A stretch of DNA of 6,889 nt from CAZMGD01 sp964565705. GTDB taxonomy: Bacteria; Actinomycetota; Acidimicrobiia; Acidimicrobiales; Ilumatobacteraceae. Made by a program: the position numbers and the translations under genes. The notes under the pieces are model-generated. The model was not told the origin of the DNA. It did not search any database and was given only the letters and a program-made list of their open reading frames with translations. Every line of letters starts with the position of its first letter. Positions within the stretch are counted from its first letter, which is position 1. Location of the stretch: NCBI GenBank assembly GCA_964565705.1, contig CAZMGD010000161.1, positions 1 through 6,889 on the forward strand, given 5' to 3'. Below, piece after piece: positions 1 through 4,974 of this stretch.

Positions 1-274
1 GGAGACCACCCGGGTGCTCACCGAGGCCGCCATCGACGGCCGCGGCGACAACCTGCTCGGGCTCAAGGAGAACATCATCATCGGCAAGCTCATCCCGGCC
101 GGTTCGGGCATGGAGCGCTACCGGGACTTCGACATCGACGCCCCGGACTACGAGCGGATGGAGTTCTACAGCAGCGACTCCGAGGACGATCCGGCGGCCT
201 GGCTGGCCGGCATCCACGGCAGCTACACGAACGGCGGCGCCGCTGCGGCCCCCGCCGCCGAACCACAAAGCTGA
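1..274 (+). CDS. rpoC: DNA-directed RNA polymerase subunit beta', C-terminal end (partial)
   Basis: This is the 3' end of the gene for the largest catalytic subunit of RNA polymerase. The reading frame is already open at the left edge (first full codon at base 2) and stops with TGA at 272-274. The visible 90 residues begin ETTRVLTEAAIDG and continue GLKENIIIGKLIPAGSGM, the highly conserved block near the C-terminus of bacterial beta'. In that block the chain closes against the omega subunit and the clamp/switch region. After it comes an acidic tail (around FYSSDSEDDPAAW) and a low-complexity Ala/Pro end, as is common in actinobacterial RpoC. Most of the protein and its promoter lie outside the window; rpoB would be expected further upstream. 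A perfect hairpin 24 bases after the stop probably ends the rpoBC transcript. Identification is very secure from the conserved block alone. Confidence 0.96.
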   Translation, partial: ETTRVLTEAAIDGRGDNLLGLKENIIIGKLIPAGSGMERYRDFDIDAPDYERMEFYSSDSEDDPAAWLAGIHGSYTNGGAAAAPAAEPQS

Positions 275-298
275 CGTTTCCTCGAACATCCCTTGAAT

Positions 299-342
299 CT
301 CGGGAGTGTTTTGGCTGCCAGAGCAGCCAAAACACTCCCGAG
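299..342. terminator. Perfect 20-bp hairpin between convergent rpoC and ung, likely bidirectional terminator
   Basis: Bases 299-318 are exactly complementary to 323-342, with a four-base loop CAGA at 319-322. The arms begin CTCGGGAG and end with the matching CTCCCGAG. The hairpin lies between the rpoC stop (274) and the ung stop (362), which face each other, so one structure could serve both strands. Neither side has a clear run of T after the stem, so it would be a U-tract-less hairpin terminator of the kind often proposed in actinobacteria. The symmetry is seen directly; the terminator role is inferred. Confidence 0.82.
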
Positions 343-361
343 TTCGCGTTTTCGATCATCG

Positions 362-1021
362 TCACAACCTCCAGTCGACCGGGTCGCGCCCGGCCGACAC
401 GAGCGCCGCGTTCGCCCGGCTGAACGGCTTCGACCCGAAGAACCCGTTGTGCGCGGACAGCGGGCTGGGGTGGGCGGACTCGATGATGACGTGGCGGGAC
501 GTGTCGATCAGTGGCTTCTTTCGTCGCGCCGACGCGCCCCAGAGGATGAACACGACCCGCTCGGGCTTGTCGTTGACCACGGCGAGCACTCGGTCGGTGA
601 ACGCTTCCCATCCCTTGCCCTGGTGCGACGCAGCCTGCCCGGCGCGCACGGTCAACGTCGCGTTGAGCAACAGCACGCCCTGCCGGGCCCAGCGCTCCAG
701 CGAACCGTTCGTCGGGGGGTCGATGCCGAGGTCGTCGTGCAGCTCCTTGAAGATGTTGACCAGTGACGGCGGTTTGGCGACGCCGTCGCGCACCGAGAAG
801 CACAGCCCGTGCGCCTGCCCAGGCCCGTGGTACGGATCCTGGCCGAGGATCATCACCTTGGTGTCGGCGTGGGGCGTGAGGTGCAGGGCGGCGAACACCT
901 CCTCGTGCGGCGGATAGATCGTCCGCTGCGCGCGTTCCTCGGCGACGAAGCGTTGCAGTTCCACCCAGTACGGCTGCTCGAACTCTCCGCGCAGCACCGG
1001 GTTCCAGTCGGTCGTGGCCAT
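362..1021 (-). CDS. ung: Uracil-DNA glycosylase, family 1
   Basis: Base-excision repair enzyme that removes uracil (from cytosine deamination or dUMP misincorporation) from DNA in the cytoplasm, leaving an abasic site. The product is 219 residues, close to the 229 of E. coli Ung. All family motifs are present: GQDPYHGPGQAHG at about 60-72 with the water-activating Asp62; the uracil-pocket segment around LLLNATLTVR (117-126); and HPSPLS at 184-189 with catalytic His184 and the DNA-intercalation loop. The C-terminus ends in the family-typical DPVDWRL. The ATG at 1021 gives the expected N-terminus (TDWNPVL). The gene is convergent with rpoC across a hairpin and divergent from the PLP-enzyme gene, with about 40 bases between the preferred starts. 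No strong Shine-Dalgarno sequence is visible before the ATG. The motifs fit UNG family 1 rather than the family 4/5 enzymes that carry an iron-sulfur cluster. Confidence 0.97.
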   Translation of the reverse strand: MATTDWNPVLRGEFEQPYWVELQRFVAEERAQRTIYPPHEEVFAALHLTPHADTKVMILGQDPYHGPGQAHGLCFSVRDGVAKPPSLVNIFKELHDDLGIDPPTNGSLERWARQGVLLLNATLTVRAGQAASHQGKGWEAFTDRVLAVVNDKPERVVFILWGASARRKKPLIDTSRHVIIESAHPSPLSAHNGFFGSKPFSRANAALVSAGRDPVDWRL

Positions 1022-1048
1022 CGACGCTCATCGTGTCAGAAGCTGCCG

Positions 1049-1054
1049 TAGTGT
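1049..1054 (+). promoter_or_regulatory. Possible -10 hexamer TAGTGT for a leaderless PLP-enzyme transcript
   Basis: TAGTGT fits the TAnnnT pattern and ends 7 bases before the GTG at 1062, so transcription would begin at or next to that codon. No good -35 box is visible at the usual spacing. It lies in the short interval between ung and the divergent gene. Position and pattern are seen; function is inferred and weak. Confidence 0.3.
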
Positions 1055-1061
1055 TCGGCAG

Positions 1062-2078
1062 GTGGCTGTGGCTGGACTCGATGGCGTGCCGCGCGTGCGC
1101 TTGGCGACCTTGCCGACACCGCTCGAGCGCGGGCCCGAGCTGCCTGGCGGTGTCCGGCTGTGGGTGAAGCGCGACGACCTCACCGGGCTCGGTGGCGGCG
1201 GCAACAAGGCGCGCAAGCTGGAGTTCCTGTGCGGGGCGGCGCAGGCCGATGGCGCTCGCTCGCTCGTCACCGTCGGCGCCGGCCAGTCGAACCACTGCCG
1301 CATGGCGGCTGCGGCAGGCGCGGTGCTGGGCTTGGAGACGCATCTCGTGCTCAGCGGATCGCGGCCAGCGATGCGGACCGGGAACCAGTTGCTCGCTCAC
1401 CTGTTCGGTGCGCAGCTGCACTACACCGGCGCCGGCGAGTCGGAGTGGGGAACGCTGGAGATCGCCCGCGAATCTCTGACCGACGAGCTCGCCGTCGACG
1501 GTCTGGCGCCGCACTCCATCCCGATGGGTGGCAGCACTCCCACCGGCGCGCTCGGCTACGTGGCCGCGTTCGACGAGATCATGGACCAGTGCGCAGCTCT
1601 GCGGTTCCAACCGCACGCCATCGTGTTCGCGTCGTCGAGCGGTGGCACCCATGCCGGGCTGGTCGCCGGGCGGGCACTGCGCGTCGCCGCTGGGCACATC
1701 GTCCCCGACATCGTCGCGATCGGTGTCGCCAAGGGAGTGGTGCACGGTCGACCGCCGATCGGCGACCTCGCCCGCGACGCGATCCGGCTGATCGGCGCCG
1801 ACCCACGGAGCGTGCGCGACGACGAGATCGAATGTGACGGCCGCTGGATCGGATCGGACTACGCCGTGCCCACCGACCTCGGTGACGGTGCCGCGCAGTG
1901 GGCGGCGCACCAAGGTGGCTGGGTGCTCGACCGCACCTACACGGCCAAGGGCATGAGCGGGCTGCTCGGCCTCGCCGGTGAGCGTCGCTGGCCGGCAGGA
2001 GCCGATGTCGTGTTCCTCCACACCGGAGGCTGGCCGGCCGTGTTCGCGCCCGGTGGCGACCCCGCCGCCGCGACGTGA
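1062..2078 (+). CDS. PLP-dependent D-cysteine desulfhydrase-like enzyme (ACC deaminase family, fold type II)
   Basis: Predicted pyridoxal-phosphate enzyme of the tryptophan-synthase-beta fold. It probably releases sulfide, ammonia and pyruvate from D-cysteine or acts on a related amino acid (an L-cysteate or other beta-substituted substrate is possible). From GTG 1062 it is 338 residues. WVKRDDLTG is followed by GGGGNKARKLEF, which holds the PLP lysine Lys49. GAGQSNHCR carries Ser76, the equivalent of ACC deaminase Ser78. The phosphate loop is SSSGGTHAG and the C-terminal block is FLHTGGWPAVFA. At the two positions that define ACC deaminase (Glu295 and Leu322), this protein has Thr294 (in DRTYTAK) and Thr321 (in HTGG), as in D-cysteine desulfhydrases. 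The start is uncertain: the frame opens at GTG 1014, which would overlap the ung coding region; GTG 1068 and 1086 are also possible. GTG 1062 gives the family's usual N-terminal length. The next gene starts 11 bases after its stop, suggesting co-transcription. Confidence 0.88.
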   Translation: MAVAGLDGVPRVRLATLPTPLERGPELPGGVRLWVKRDDLTGLGGGGNKARKLEFLCGAAQADGARSLVTVGAGQSNHCRMAAAAGAVLGLETHLVLSGSRPAMRTGNQLLAHLFGAQLHYTGAGESEWGTLEIARESLTDELAVDGLAPHSIPMGGSTPTGALGYVAAFDEIMDQCAALRFQPHAIVFASSSGGTHAGLVAGRALRVAAGHIVPDIVAIGVAKGVVHGRPPIGDLARDAIRLIGADPRSVRDDEIECDGRWIGSDYAVPTDLGDGAAQWAAHQGGWVLDRTYTAKGMSGLLGLAGERRWPAGADVVFLHTGGWPAVFAPGGDPAAAT

Positions 2079-2089
2079 GAACATTGAGC

Positions 2090-2581
2090 ATGCCGCGCAT
2101 CGACATTCCCGCAGGTGATGGTCCCGAGGCGACGCGAGCGATCTCGCTGGCCCCCCACTTCGTGGACGCGATCAACGAGAAGGAGCAGGCGGTCTGGCAG
2201 AGCCCGATGCCGCGCCGCCTCCACGAACTGGTTCGCATGCGCGTCGCCGAGATCAACCAGTGCGTGCTGTGCATGCAGTGGCGCAACGACTGGTGCGACG
2301 ACGAATCGCTGGCCGCGGTCAGCCAGTACGCCACCAGCGATCTCTTCACCGACGCCGAGCGCACCGCGATCGAGTACGCCGAGCGGTTCTCCACCGACTC
2401 GGCCAACATCGACGACGCGTTCATGGCCCGGCTCAGCTCGCACTTCAGCCCAGCCGAGATCGTCGACCTCACGCTCGTCATCGGCAAGTACGTCGCGATG
2501 GGACGCTTCATGCAGGTGCTCGACCTCGACCAGGCCTGCAACATCTCCTATGACGCCAACGGCAAGCTGGTGATGAGTTGA
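2090..2581 (+). CDS. AhpD-like / carboxymuconolactone decarboxylase family protein
   Basis: Small all-helical protein (163 residues) of the AhpD/CMD superfamily, whose members include peroxidase-linked disulfide reductases and decarboxylases. The motif region reads HELVRMRVAEINQCVLC: Glu46 is 12 residues before Cys58, and Cys61 completes the CxxC, matching the Glu118/Cys130/Cys133 spacing of Mycobacterium tuberculosis AhpD. The general-acid histidine expected four residues after the second cysteine (AhpD His137) is Arg65 here. A helical C-terminal half follows (SSHFSPAEIVDLTLVIGKYVAMGRF), as in the family. No signal peptide is seen. The frame also has a GTG at 2075 overlapping the upstream TGA. 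ATG 2090 is preferred because GAGAA at 2077-2081 sits at Shine-Dalgarno distance and the protein then starts MPRIDIP. It probably forms an operon with the PLP enzyme. A thiol redox role is plausible but substrate and partner are unknown. Confidence 0.85.
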   Translation: MPRIDIPAGDGPEATRAISLAPHFVDAINEKEQAVWQSPMPRRLHELVRMRVAEINQCVLCMQWRNDWCDDESLAAVSQYATSDLFTDAERTAIEYAERFSTDSANIDDAFMARLSSHFSPAEIVDLTLVIGKYVAMGRFMQVLDLDQACNISYDANGKLVMS

Positions 2582-2596
2582 CGCACTAGTCGGCGA

Positions 2597-2632
2597 GGCT
2601 CGCTGCGCTCGCTGGTGGCGGCTGCGGCGCCG
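2597..2632. repeat. GC-rich composite repeat, copy 1 (upstream of oxygenase gene)
   Basis: GGCTCGCTGCGCTCGC at 2597-2612 is followed after five variable bases by GCGGCTGCGGCGCCG at 2618-2632. Exactly the same two blocks with the same 5-base gap recur at 3721-3756. The first block contains a direct repeat of GCTCGC; the second contains GCGGC and GCCGC able to form a short stem. It lies in the noncoding gap between the AhpD-like and oxygenase genes. It looks like a dispersed REP-type intergenic element, but only local copies can be seen here. Confidence 0.7.
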
Positions 2633-2683
2633 CTCCTCCCGGGCGTCGATGTCTCGCCCGGCGGCGCCCTTTGCCACGGTCGC

Positions 2684-2689
2684 TACCCT
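2684..2689 (+). promoter_or_regulatory. Putative -10 hexamer TACCCT for a leaderless oxygenase transcript
   Basis: TACCCT ends 6 bases before the ATG at 2696, so transcription would start at or next to the initiation codon. No Shine-Dalgarno sequence is present, which fits a leaderless mRNA. Related hexamers precede two other genes here (TACCGT at 4960, TACGCT at 5987). No convincing -35 box was found at normal spacing. Confidence 0.42.
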
Positions 2690-2695
2690 TGCGGC

Positions 2696-3658
2696 ATGTC
2701 CGGGGAACAGTCATCCATCCTCGATGTCGATCTGCTCGTGTTCGAGCGCGGCTCTCCGACCGAGCGGCGCGCTGTCGTCGACGGAGTTCGGCGCAGCCTT
2801 GCCACGGGGTTCGTGTACACGAGCCACGATCTGAGCGAGACGCTCCTCGACCAGGCCTACGACATGCTGCGCGAGTTCTTCACGCAGCCGACCGAGGTCA
2901 AGCAGCGCTTCGTCGCTCCCGGTAGCCACGGCCAGACCGGCTACACCGGGTTGCTGGTCGAGACCGCGGCGTCCAGCGACGTGCCGGACTGGAAGGAGAT
3001 GCTCAACTGGGGGCGCTCGCTGCCGGCCGGTCACCCGCTGCGCGCGATGCATCCGCACCGCTATGGCGAGCAGGTGCTGCCCGAGGCCGCGGTGCCGGGC
3101 ATCGAGAAGGTGCTCTACGCGTTCCACGACGCGATCCAGGACCTTCAGGTGCGGTTCCTCCGGATCATCGCCGAGGCGATCGGATGCCACGAGTCGTTCT
3201 TCGACGAGATGACCACCGACGGCGCGACGCTCACCCGCGCGATCCGCTATCCGGCCATGGCGGAGGCCCCCGACCACACCCACGTGTGGGCCGGAGCGCA
3301 CGGCGACATCAACTTGATCACCGCGCTGCCGCGAGCGTCGGCACCGGGGCTACAGGTGCTCGTCGACGGCGAGTGGGTCGACGCTGTGCCCCCCGAGGGC
3401 GGTGTGATCGTCAACACCGGGATGATGCTGGAACGACTGTCCAACGGCGTGATCCCGACCGGCATCCACCGTGTCGTCGCCGCGCCGGGCTACGGCGGCG
3501 AGCGCTACAGCGTGGTGCAGTTCTGCCATCCGACGCCTTGGACCGTGCTGCAGCCAGTGGCGTCCTGCTGCACGCCCGAACACCCGCAGCGCTTCAGCGG
3601 GATGATCGCTGGCGACGCCCTCGACAAGGTGCTCTACGAGATCAACCTGACGAGTTGA
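2696..3658 (+). CDS. 2-oxoglutarate/Fe(II)-dependent oxygenase, isopenicillin-N-synthase-like
   Basis: Predicted cytoplasmic non-haem iron oxygenase of the IPNS-like branch, 320 residues, the usual length for the family. An N-terminal DIOX_N-like region (about 8-130) includes the typical FFTQPTEVKQRF. The jelly-roll core follows, with the iron facial triad His202 and Asp204 (in GAHGDINLIT) and His258 (in GIHRVV). Arg270-Tyr-Ser272, the RxS motif that normally binds the 2-oxoglutarate carboxylate, comes next. The RxS motif and intact triad argue for an active dioxygenase. The substrate cannot be read from the sequence; hydroxylation, desaturation or ring formation on a small molecule are all possible. 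The open frame extends upstream to 2615, but that part runs through the repeat. ATG 2696 gives the expected N-terminus and lies just after a TACCCT hexamer, so a leaderless start is likely. The gene stands alone between copies of a GC-rich repeat and converges on the phosphodiesterase gene. Confidence 0.9.
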   Translation: MSGEQSSILDVDLLVFERGSPTERRAVVDGVRRSLATGFVYTSHDLSETLLDQAYDMLREFFTQPTEVKQRFVAPGSHGQTGYTGLLVETAASSDVPDWKEMLNWGRSLPAGHPLRAMHPHRYGEQVLPEAAVPGIEKVLYAFHDAIQDLQVRFLRIIAEAIGCHESFFDEMTTDGATLTRAIRYPAMAEAPDHTHVWAGAHGDINLITALPRASAPGLQVLVDGEWVDAVPPEGGVIVNTGMMLERLSNGVIPTGIHRVVAAPGYGGERYSVVQFCHPTPWTVLQPVASCCTPEHPQRFSGMIAGDALDKVLYEINLTS

Positions 3659-3659
3659 T

Positions 3660-3669
3660 GGCTCGCTGC
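3660..3669. repeat. Partial copy of the repeat's first block
   Basis: GGCTCGCTGC begins two bases after the oxygenase stop codon and matches the first 10 bases of the 16-base block before diverging. It is followed at once by a full copy at 3679. Confidence 0.5.
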
Positions 3670-3678
3670 CGTGTTGGT

Positions 3679-3694
3679 GGCTCGCTGCGCTCGC
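3679..3694. repeat. GC-rich repeat, first block only (copy 2)
   Basis: An exact copy of GGCTCGCTGCGCTCGC, continuing CGTCG. A further partial unit, GCTCGCCGTCG at 3708-3718, follows before the complete composite copy at 3721. The second GC-rich block is absent here, so the region looks like partial tandem duplication. Confidence 0.65.
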
Positions 3695-3720
3695 CGTCGG
3701 CGCCTGAGCTCGCCGTCGAG

Positions 3721-3756
3721 GGCTCGCTGCGCTCGCCGTGAGCGGCTGCGGCGCCG
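3721..3756. repeat. GC-rich composite repeat, copy 3 (downstream of oxygenase gene)
   Basis: GGCTCGCTGCGCTCGC (3721-3736), a five-base gap, then GCGGCTGCGGCGCCG (3742-3756). Both blocks and the gap length equal those of the copy at 2597-2632, in the same orientation, so the oxygenase gene sits between direct repeats. Confidence 0.7.
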
Positions 3757-3773
3757 GTTCGCTGTGACGTCCA

Positions 3774-3819
3774 GGCCGTTCGGGGAGCCTCGGTGACGGT
3801 GCACCGGTGATGAACGGCC
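3774..3819. terminator. Inverted repeat between convergent oxygenase and phosphodiesterase genes, possible terminator
   Basis: GGCCGTTC at 3774-3781 is complementary to GAACGGCC at 3812-3819. The 30-base interior contains the palindrome CGGTGCACCG (3797-3806) and an alternative 5-bp stem CGGTG/CACCG. No T-run follows on either strand. The position between two facing stop codons suggests a shared terminator, but the loop is long, so confidence is modest. Bases 3820-3878 hold nothing I can name. Confidence 0.35.
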
Positions 3820-3878
3820 GGACAACCAAACCACGGACGCGCGCAGCCCGCCGGATCATCGTTGCGCCGCCGGGACGG

Positions 3879-4934
3879 TCAGACGAGGGCGCGGCCGGTT
3901 GCCGACGGCATCGGGACGTCGAGCAGGGATGCGATGGTGGGGGCCCAGTCGCGGGCGTTCGGGCGGATCCCGTCGCCGAAGACTGCGGCGAGCGCGCCGG
4001 CCATGGGGTGACCACCGGACACCACCGCGAGCTGGGTCTCGGTGCGGGGGCTGCCGTGGATGCCGGCGAGCATCCCGTCGAGCGTGGCCGGTGCGTACCA
4101 GCCACCGGCTCGGGGCCAGACGATCCACCCGCCGGTGACGGCCATCGTGCCCAGGATCCCCGGATCGTCGGGGTCGAGCGCCCGCCCGGTCAGCCAGCGG
4201 CCGAGATCGTCGCCGCCGAGCACGAGCGCCGCCGAGCCGTCCTCGTGGACGGTGGCGGGGACGCCCGCGTTCTCGGCCTCGGCCCGCAGGTCGGTGGGTG
4301 GCGCGCTGATCATCTCGTGATCGTGGTCGCTGACGACGAGCAGCACGAGGTCGTCCCACTCGGTGCGCAGCGAATCGACGATGTGGCCGAGTGCTCGATC
4401 GGTGGCGTGGTAGCGCTCGTGAGCGGCGTCGGTGTCGGAGCCGAACACGTGGCCTGCGGTGTCCGGGTCGTTGAGCTGGCCGACGAGCACGGTCGGCCGC
4501 CGCTCGGCGGCGGGCAACAGGTGCTCGAGCACGGCGTCGTCGGTGGCGTAGCCGTACTCGTCCAGCGCGGTCCCGACGGGCCAGACACCGCCCGGTGGCC
4601 AGCGGGCATCGGCGCGAGATGCCCCGATCACGTCGACGAGATGGTGATCACCGACCACGGCCTCGACCGAGACGCCGTGCGCTGCACAGACGTCGAAGAT
4701 CGTCGGTGACGCGTCGAGCGTCGCCCGCTCGTCGTTCACTCGGGTTCCGTGCTCGTCGATCCGGCGCCCGGTCGCGAACGTGCGGTGGTTCGGGTAGGTC
4801 GTCGCCGGGATCTCGGCGAGGCCTCCGTGCGCTGCGGCGCCCCCCGCTTCGATCAACGCTTCGAGGTTGGGGGTCAAGACAGGTCCGACGTGGCGCCACG
4901 GCAGCCCGTCGAGGGTCAGGAACACGACGCGCAC
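3879..4934 (-). CDS. Type I phosphodiesterase / nucleotide pyrophosphatase family protein
   Basis: Alkaline-phosphatase-superfamily hydrolase, 351 residues from GTG 4934. The two-metal site is recognisable: Asp9 in VFLTLDG; the nucleophile Thr46 in TTYPNH; Asp158 and His162 in DPDTAGH, with the D-x3-H spacing of NPP enzymes; and Asp203-His204 in VVSDHDHEM. The final ligand is probably His293 in GIHGSP, with His309 in SGGHP as the alternative. Such enzymes cleave phosphodiester or pyrophosphate bonds in nucleotides or other small substrates; the substrate is unknown. No signal peptide is visible with this start, so it looks cytoplasmic, whereas many relatives are exported. The frame stays open far upstream on this strand (to 5561), but that part is antisense to the ROK gene. 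ATG 4976 is the other candidate start and would overlap the ROK start codon. GTG 4934 begins directly at the first beta-strand and is preferred, though without a Shine-Dalgarno sequence. Confidence 0.86.
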   Translation of the reverse strand: MRVVFLTLDGLPWRHVGPVLTPNLEALIEAGGAAAHGGLAEIPATTYPNHRTFATGRRIDEHGTRVNDERATLDASPTIFDVCAAHGVSVEAVVGDHHLVDVIGASRADARWPPGGVWPVGTALDEYGYATDDAVLEHLLPAAERRPTVLVGQLNDPDTAGHVFGSDTDAAHERYHATDRALGHIVDSLRTEWDDLVLLVVSDHDHEMISAPPTDLRAEAENAGVPATVHEDGSAALVLGGDDLGRWLTGRALDPDDPGILGTMAVTGGWIVWPRAGGWYAPATLDGMLAGIHGSPRTETQLAVVSGGHPMAGALAAVFGDGIRPNARDWAPTIASLLDVPMPSATGRALV

Positions 4935-4959
4935 CGGTCCATTCAAGCGCACCGCCGGG

Positions 4960-4965
4960 TACCGT
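4960..4965 (+). promoter_or_regulatory. Putative -10 hexamer TACCGT for the ROK kinase gene
   Basis: TACCGT ends 9 bases before ATG 4975, which would give a leader of 0 to 3 bases. No Shine-Dalgarno sequence is present. It overlaps the palindrome GGTACC (4958-4963), so a related but poorer match (TACCCG) appears on the opposite strand toward the phosphodiesterase gene. Function is inferred from position and from similarity to the hexamers at 2684 and 5987. Confidence 0.4.
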
Positions 4966-4974
4966 CGGGCCGGC

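Noticed and set aside
293..917. Plus-strand open frames opposite ung
   Set aside because: They are antisense to a confidently identified ung gene, cross the hairpin, and show no recognisable protein features.
90..2084. 664-codon open frame on the minus strand
   Set aside because: It runs across rpoC, the hairpin, ung in another frame and antisense to the PLP gene. The translation is Arg/Pro/His-rich with no family motif, as expected from high GC.
1579..2677. Two long minus-strand frames opposite the PLP and AhpD-like genes
   Set aside because: They lie opposite genes with clear catalytic motifs, and their sequences are low-complexity Arg/Ala-rich shadows.
1062..3658. Idea of an ethylene/ACC pathway (ACC-deaminase-like enzyme next to an IPNS-like oxygenase resembling ACC oxidase or ethylene-forming enzyme)
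   Set aside because: The PLP enzyme has Thr at both ACC-specific positions. The oxygenase has a separate promoter and repeat-flanked position, and nothing in it singles out ethylene formation.
3659..3756. Possible CRISPR or tandem array
   Set aside because: Units are irregularly spaced (18 to 42 bases), partial, without uniform spacers and without cas genes; a REP-like repeat explains them better.
3807..4709. 300-codon plus-strand frame opposite the phosphodiesterase
   Set aside because: It is the complement of a gene with a complete metal-binding motif set; its Gly/Val/Asp-rich translation has no domain.
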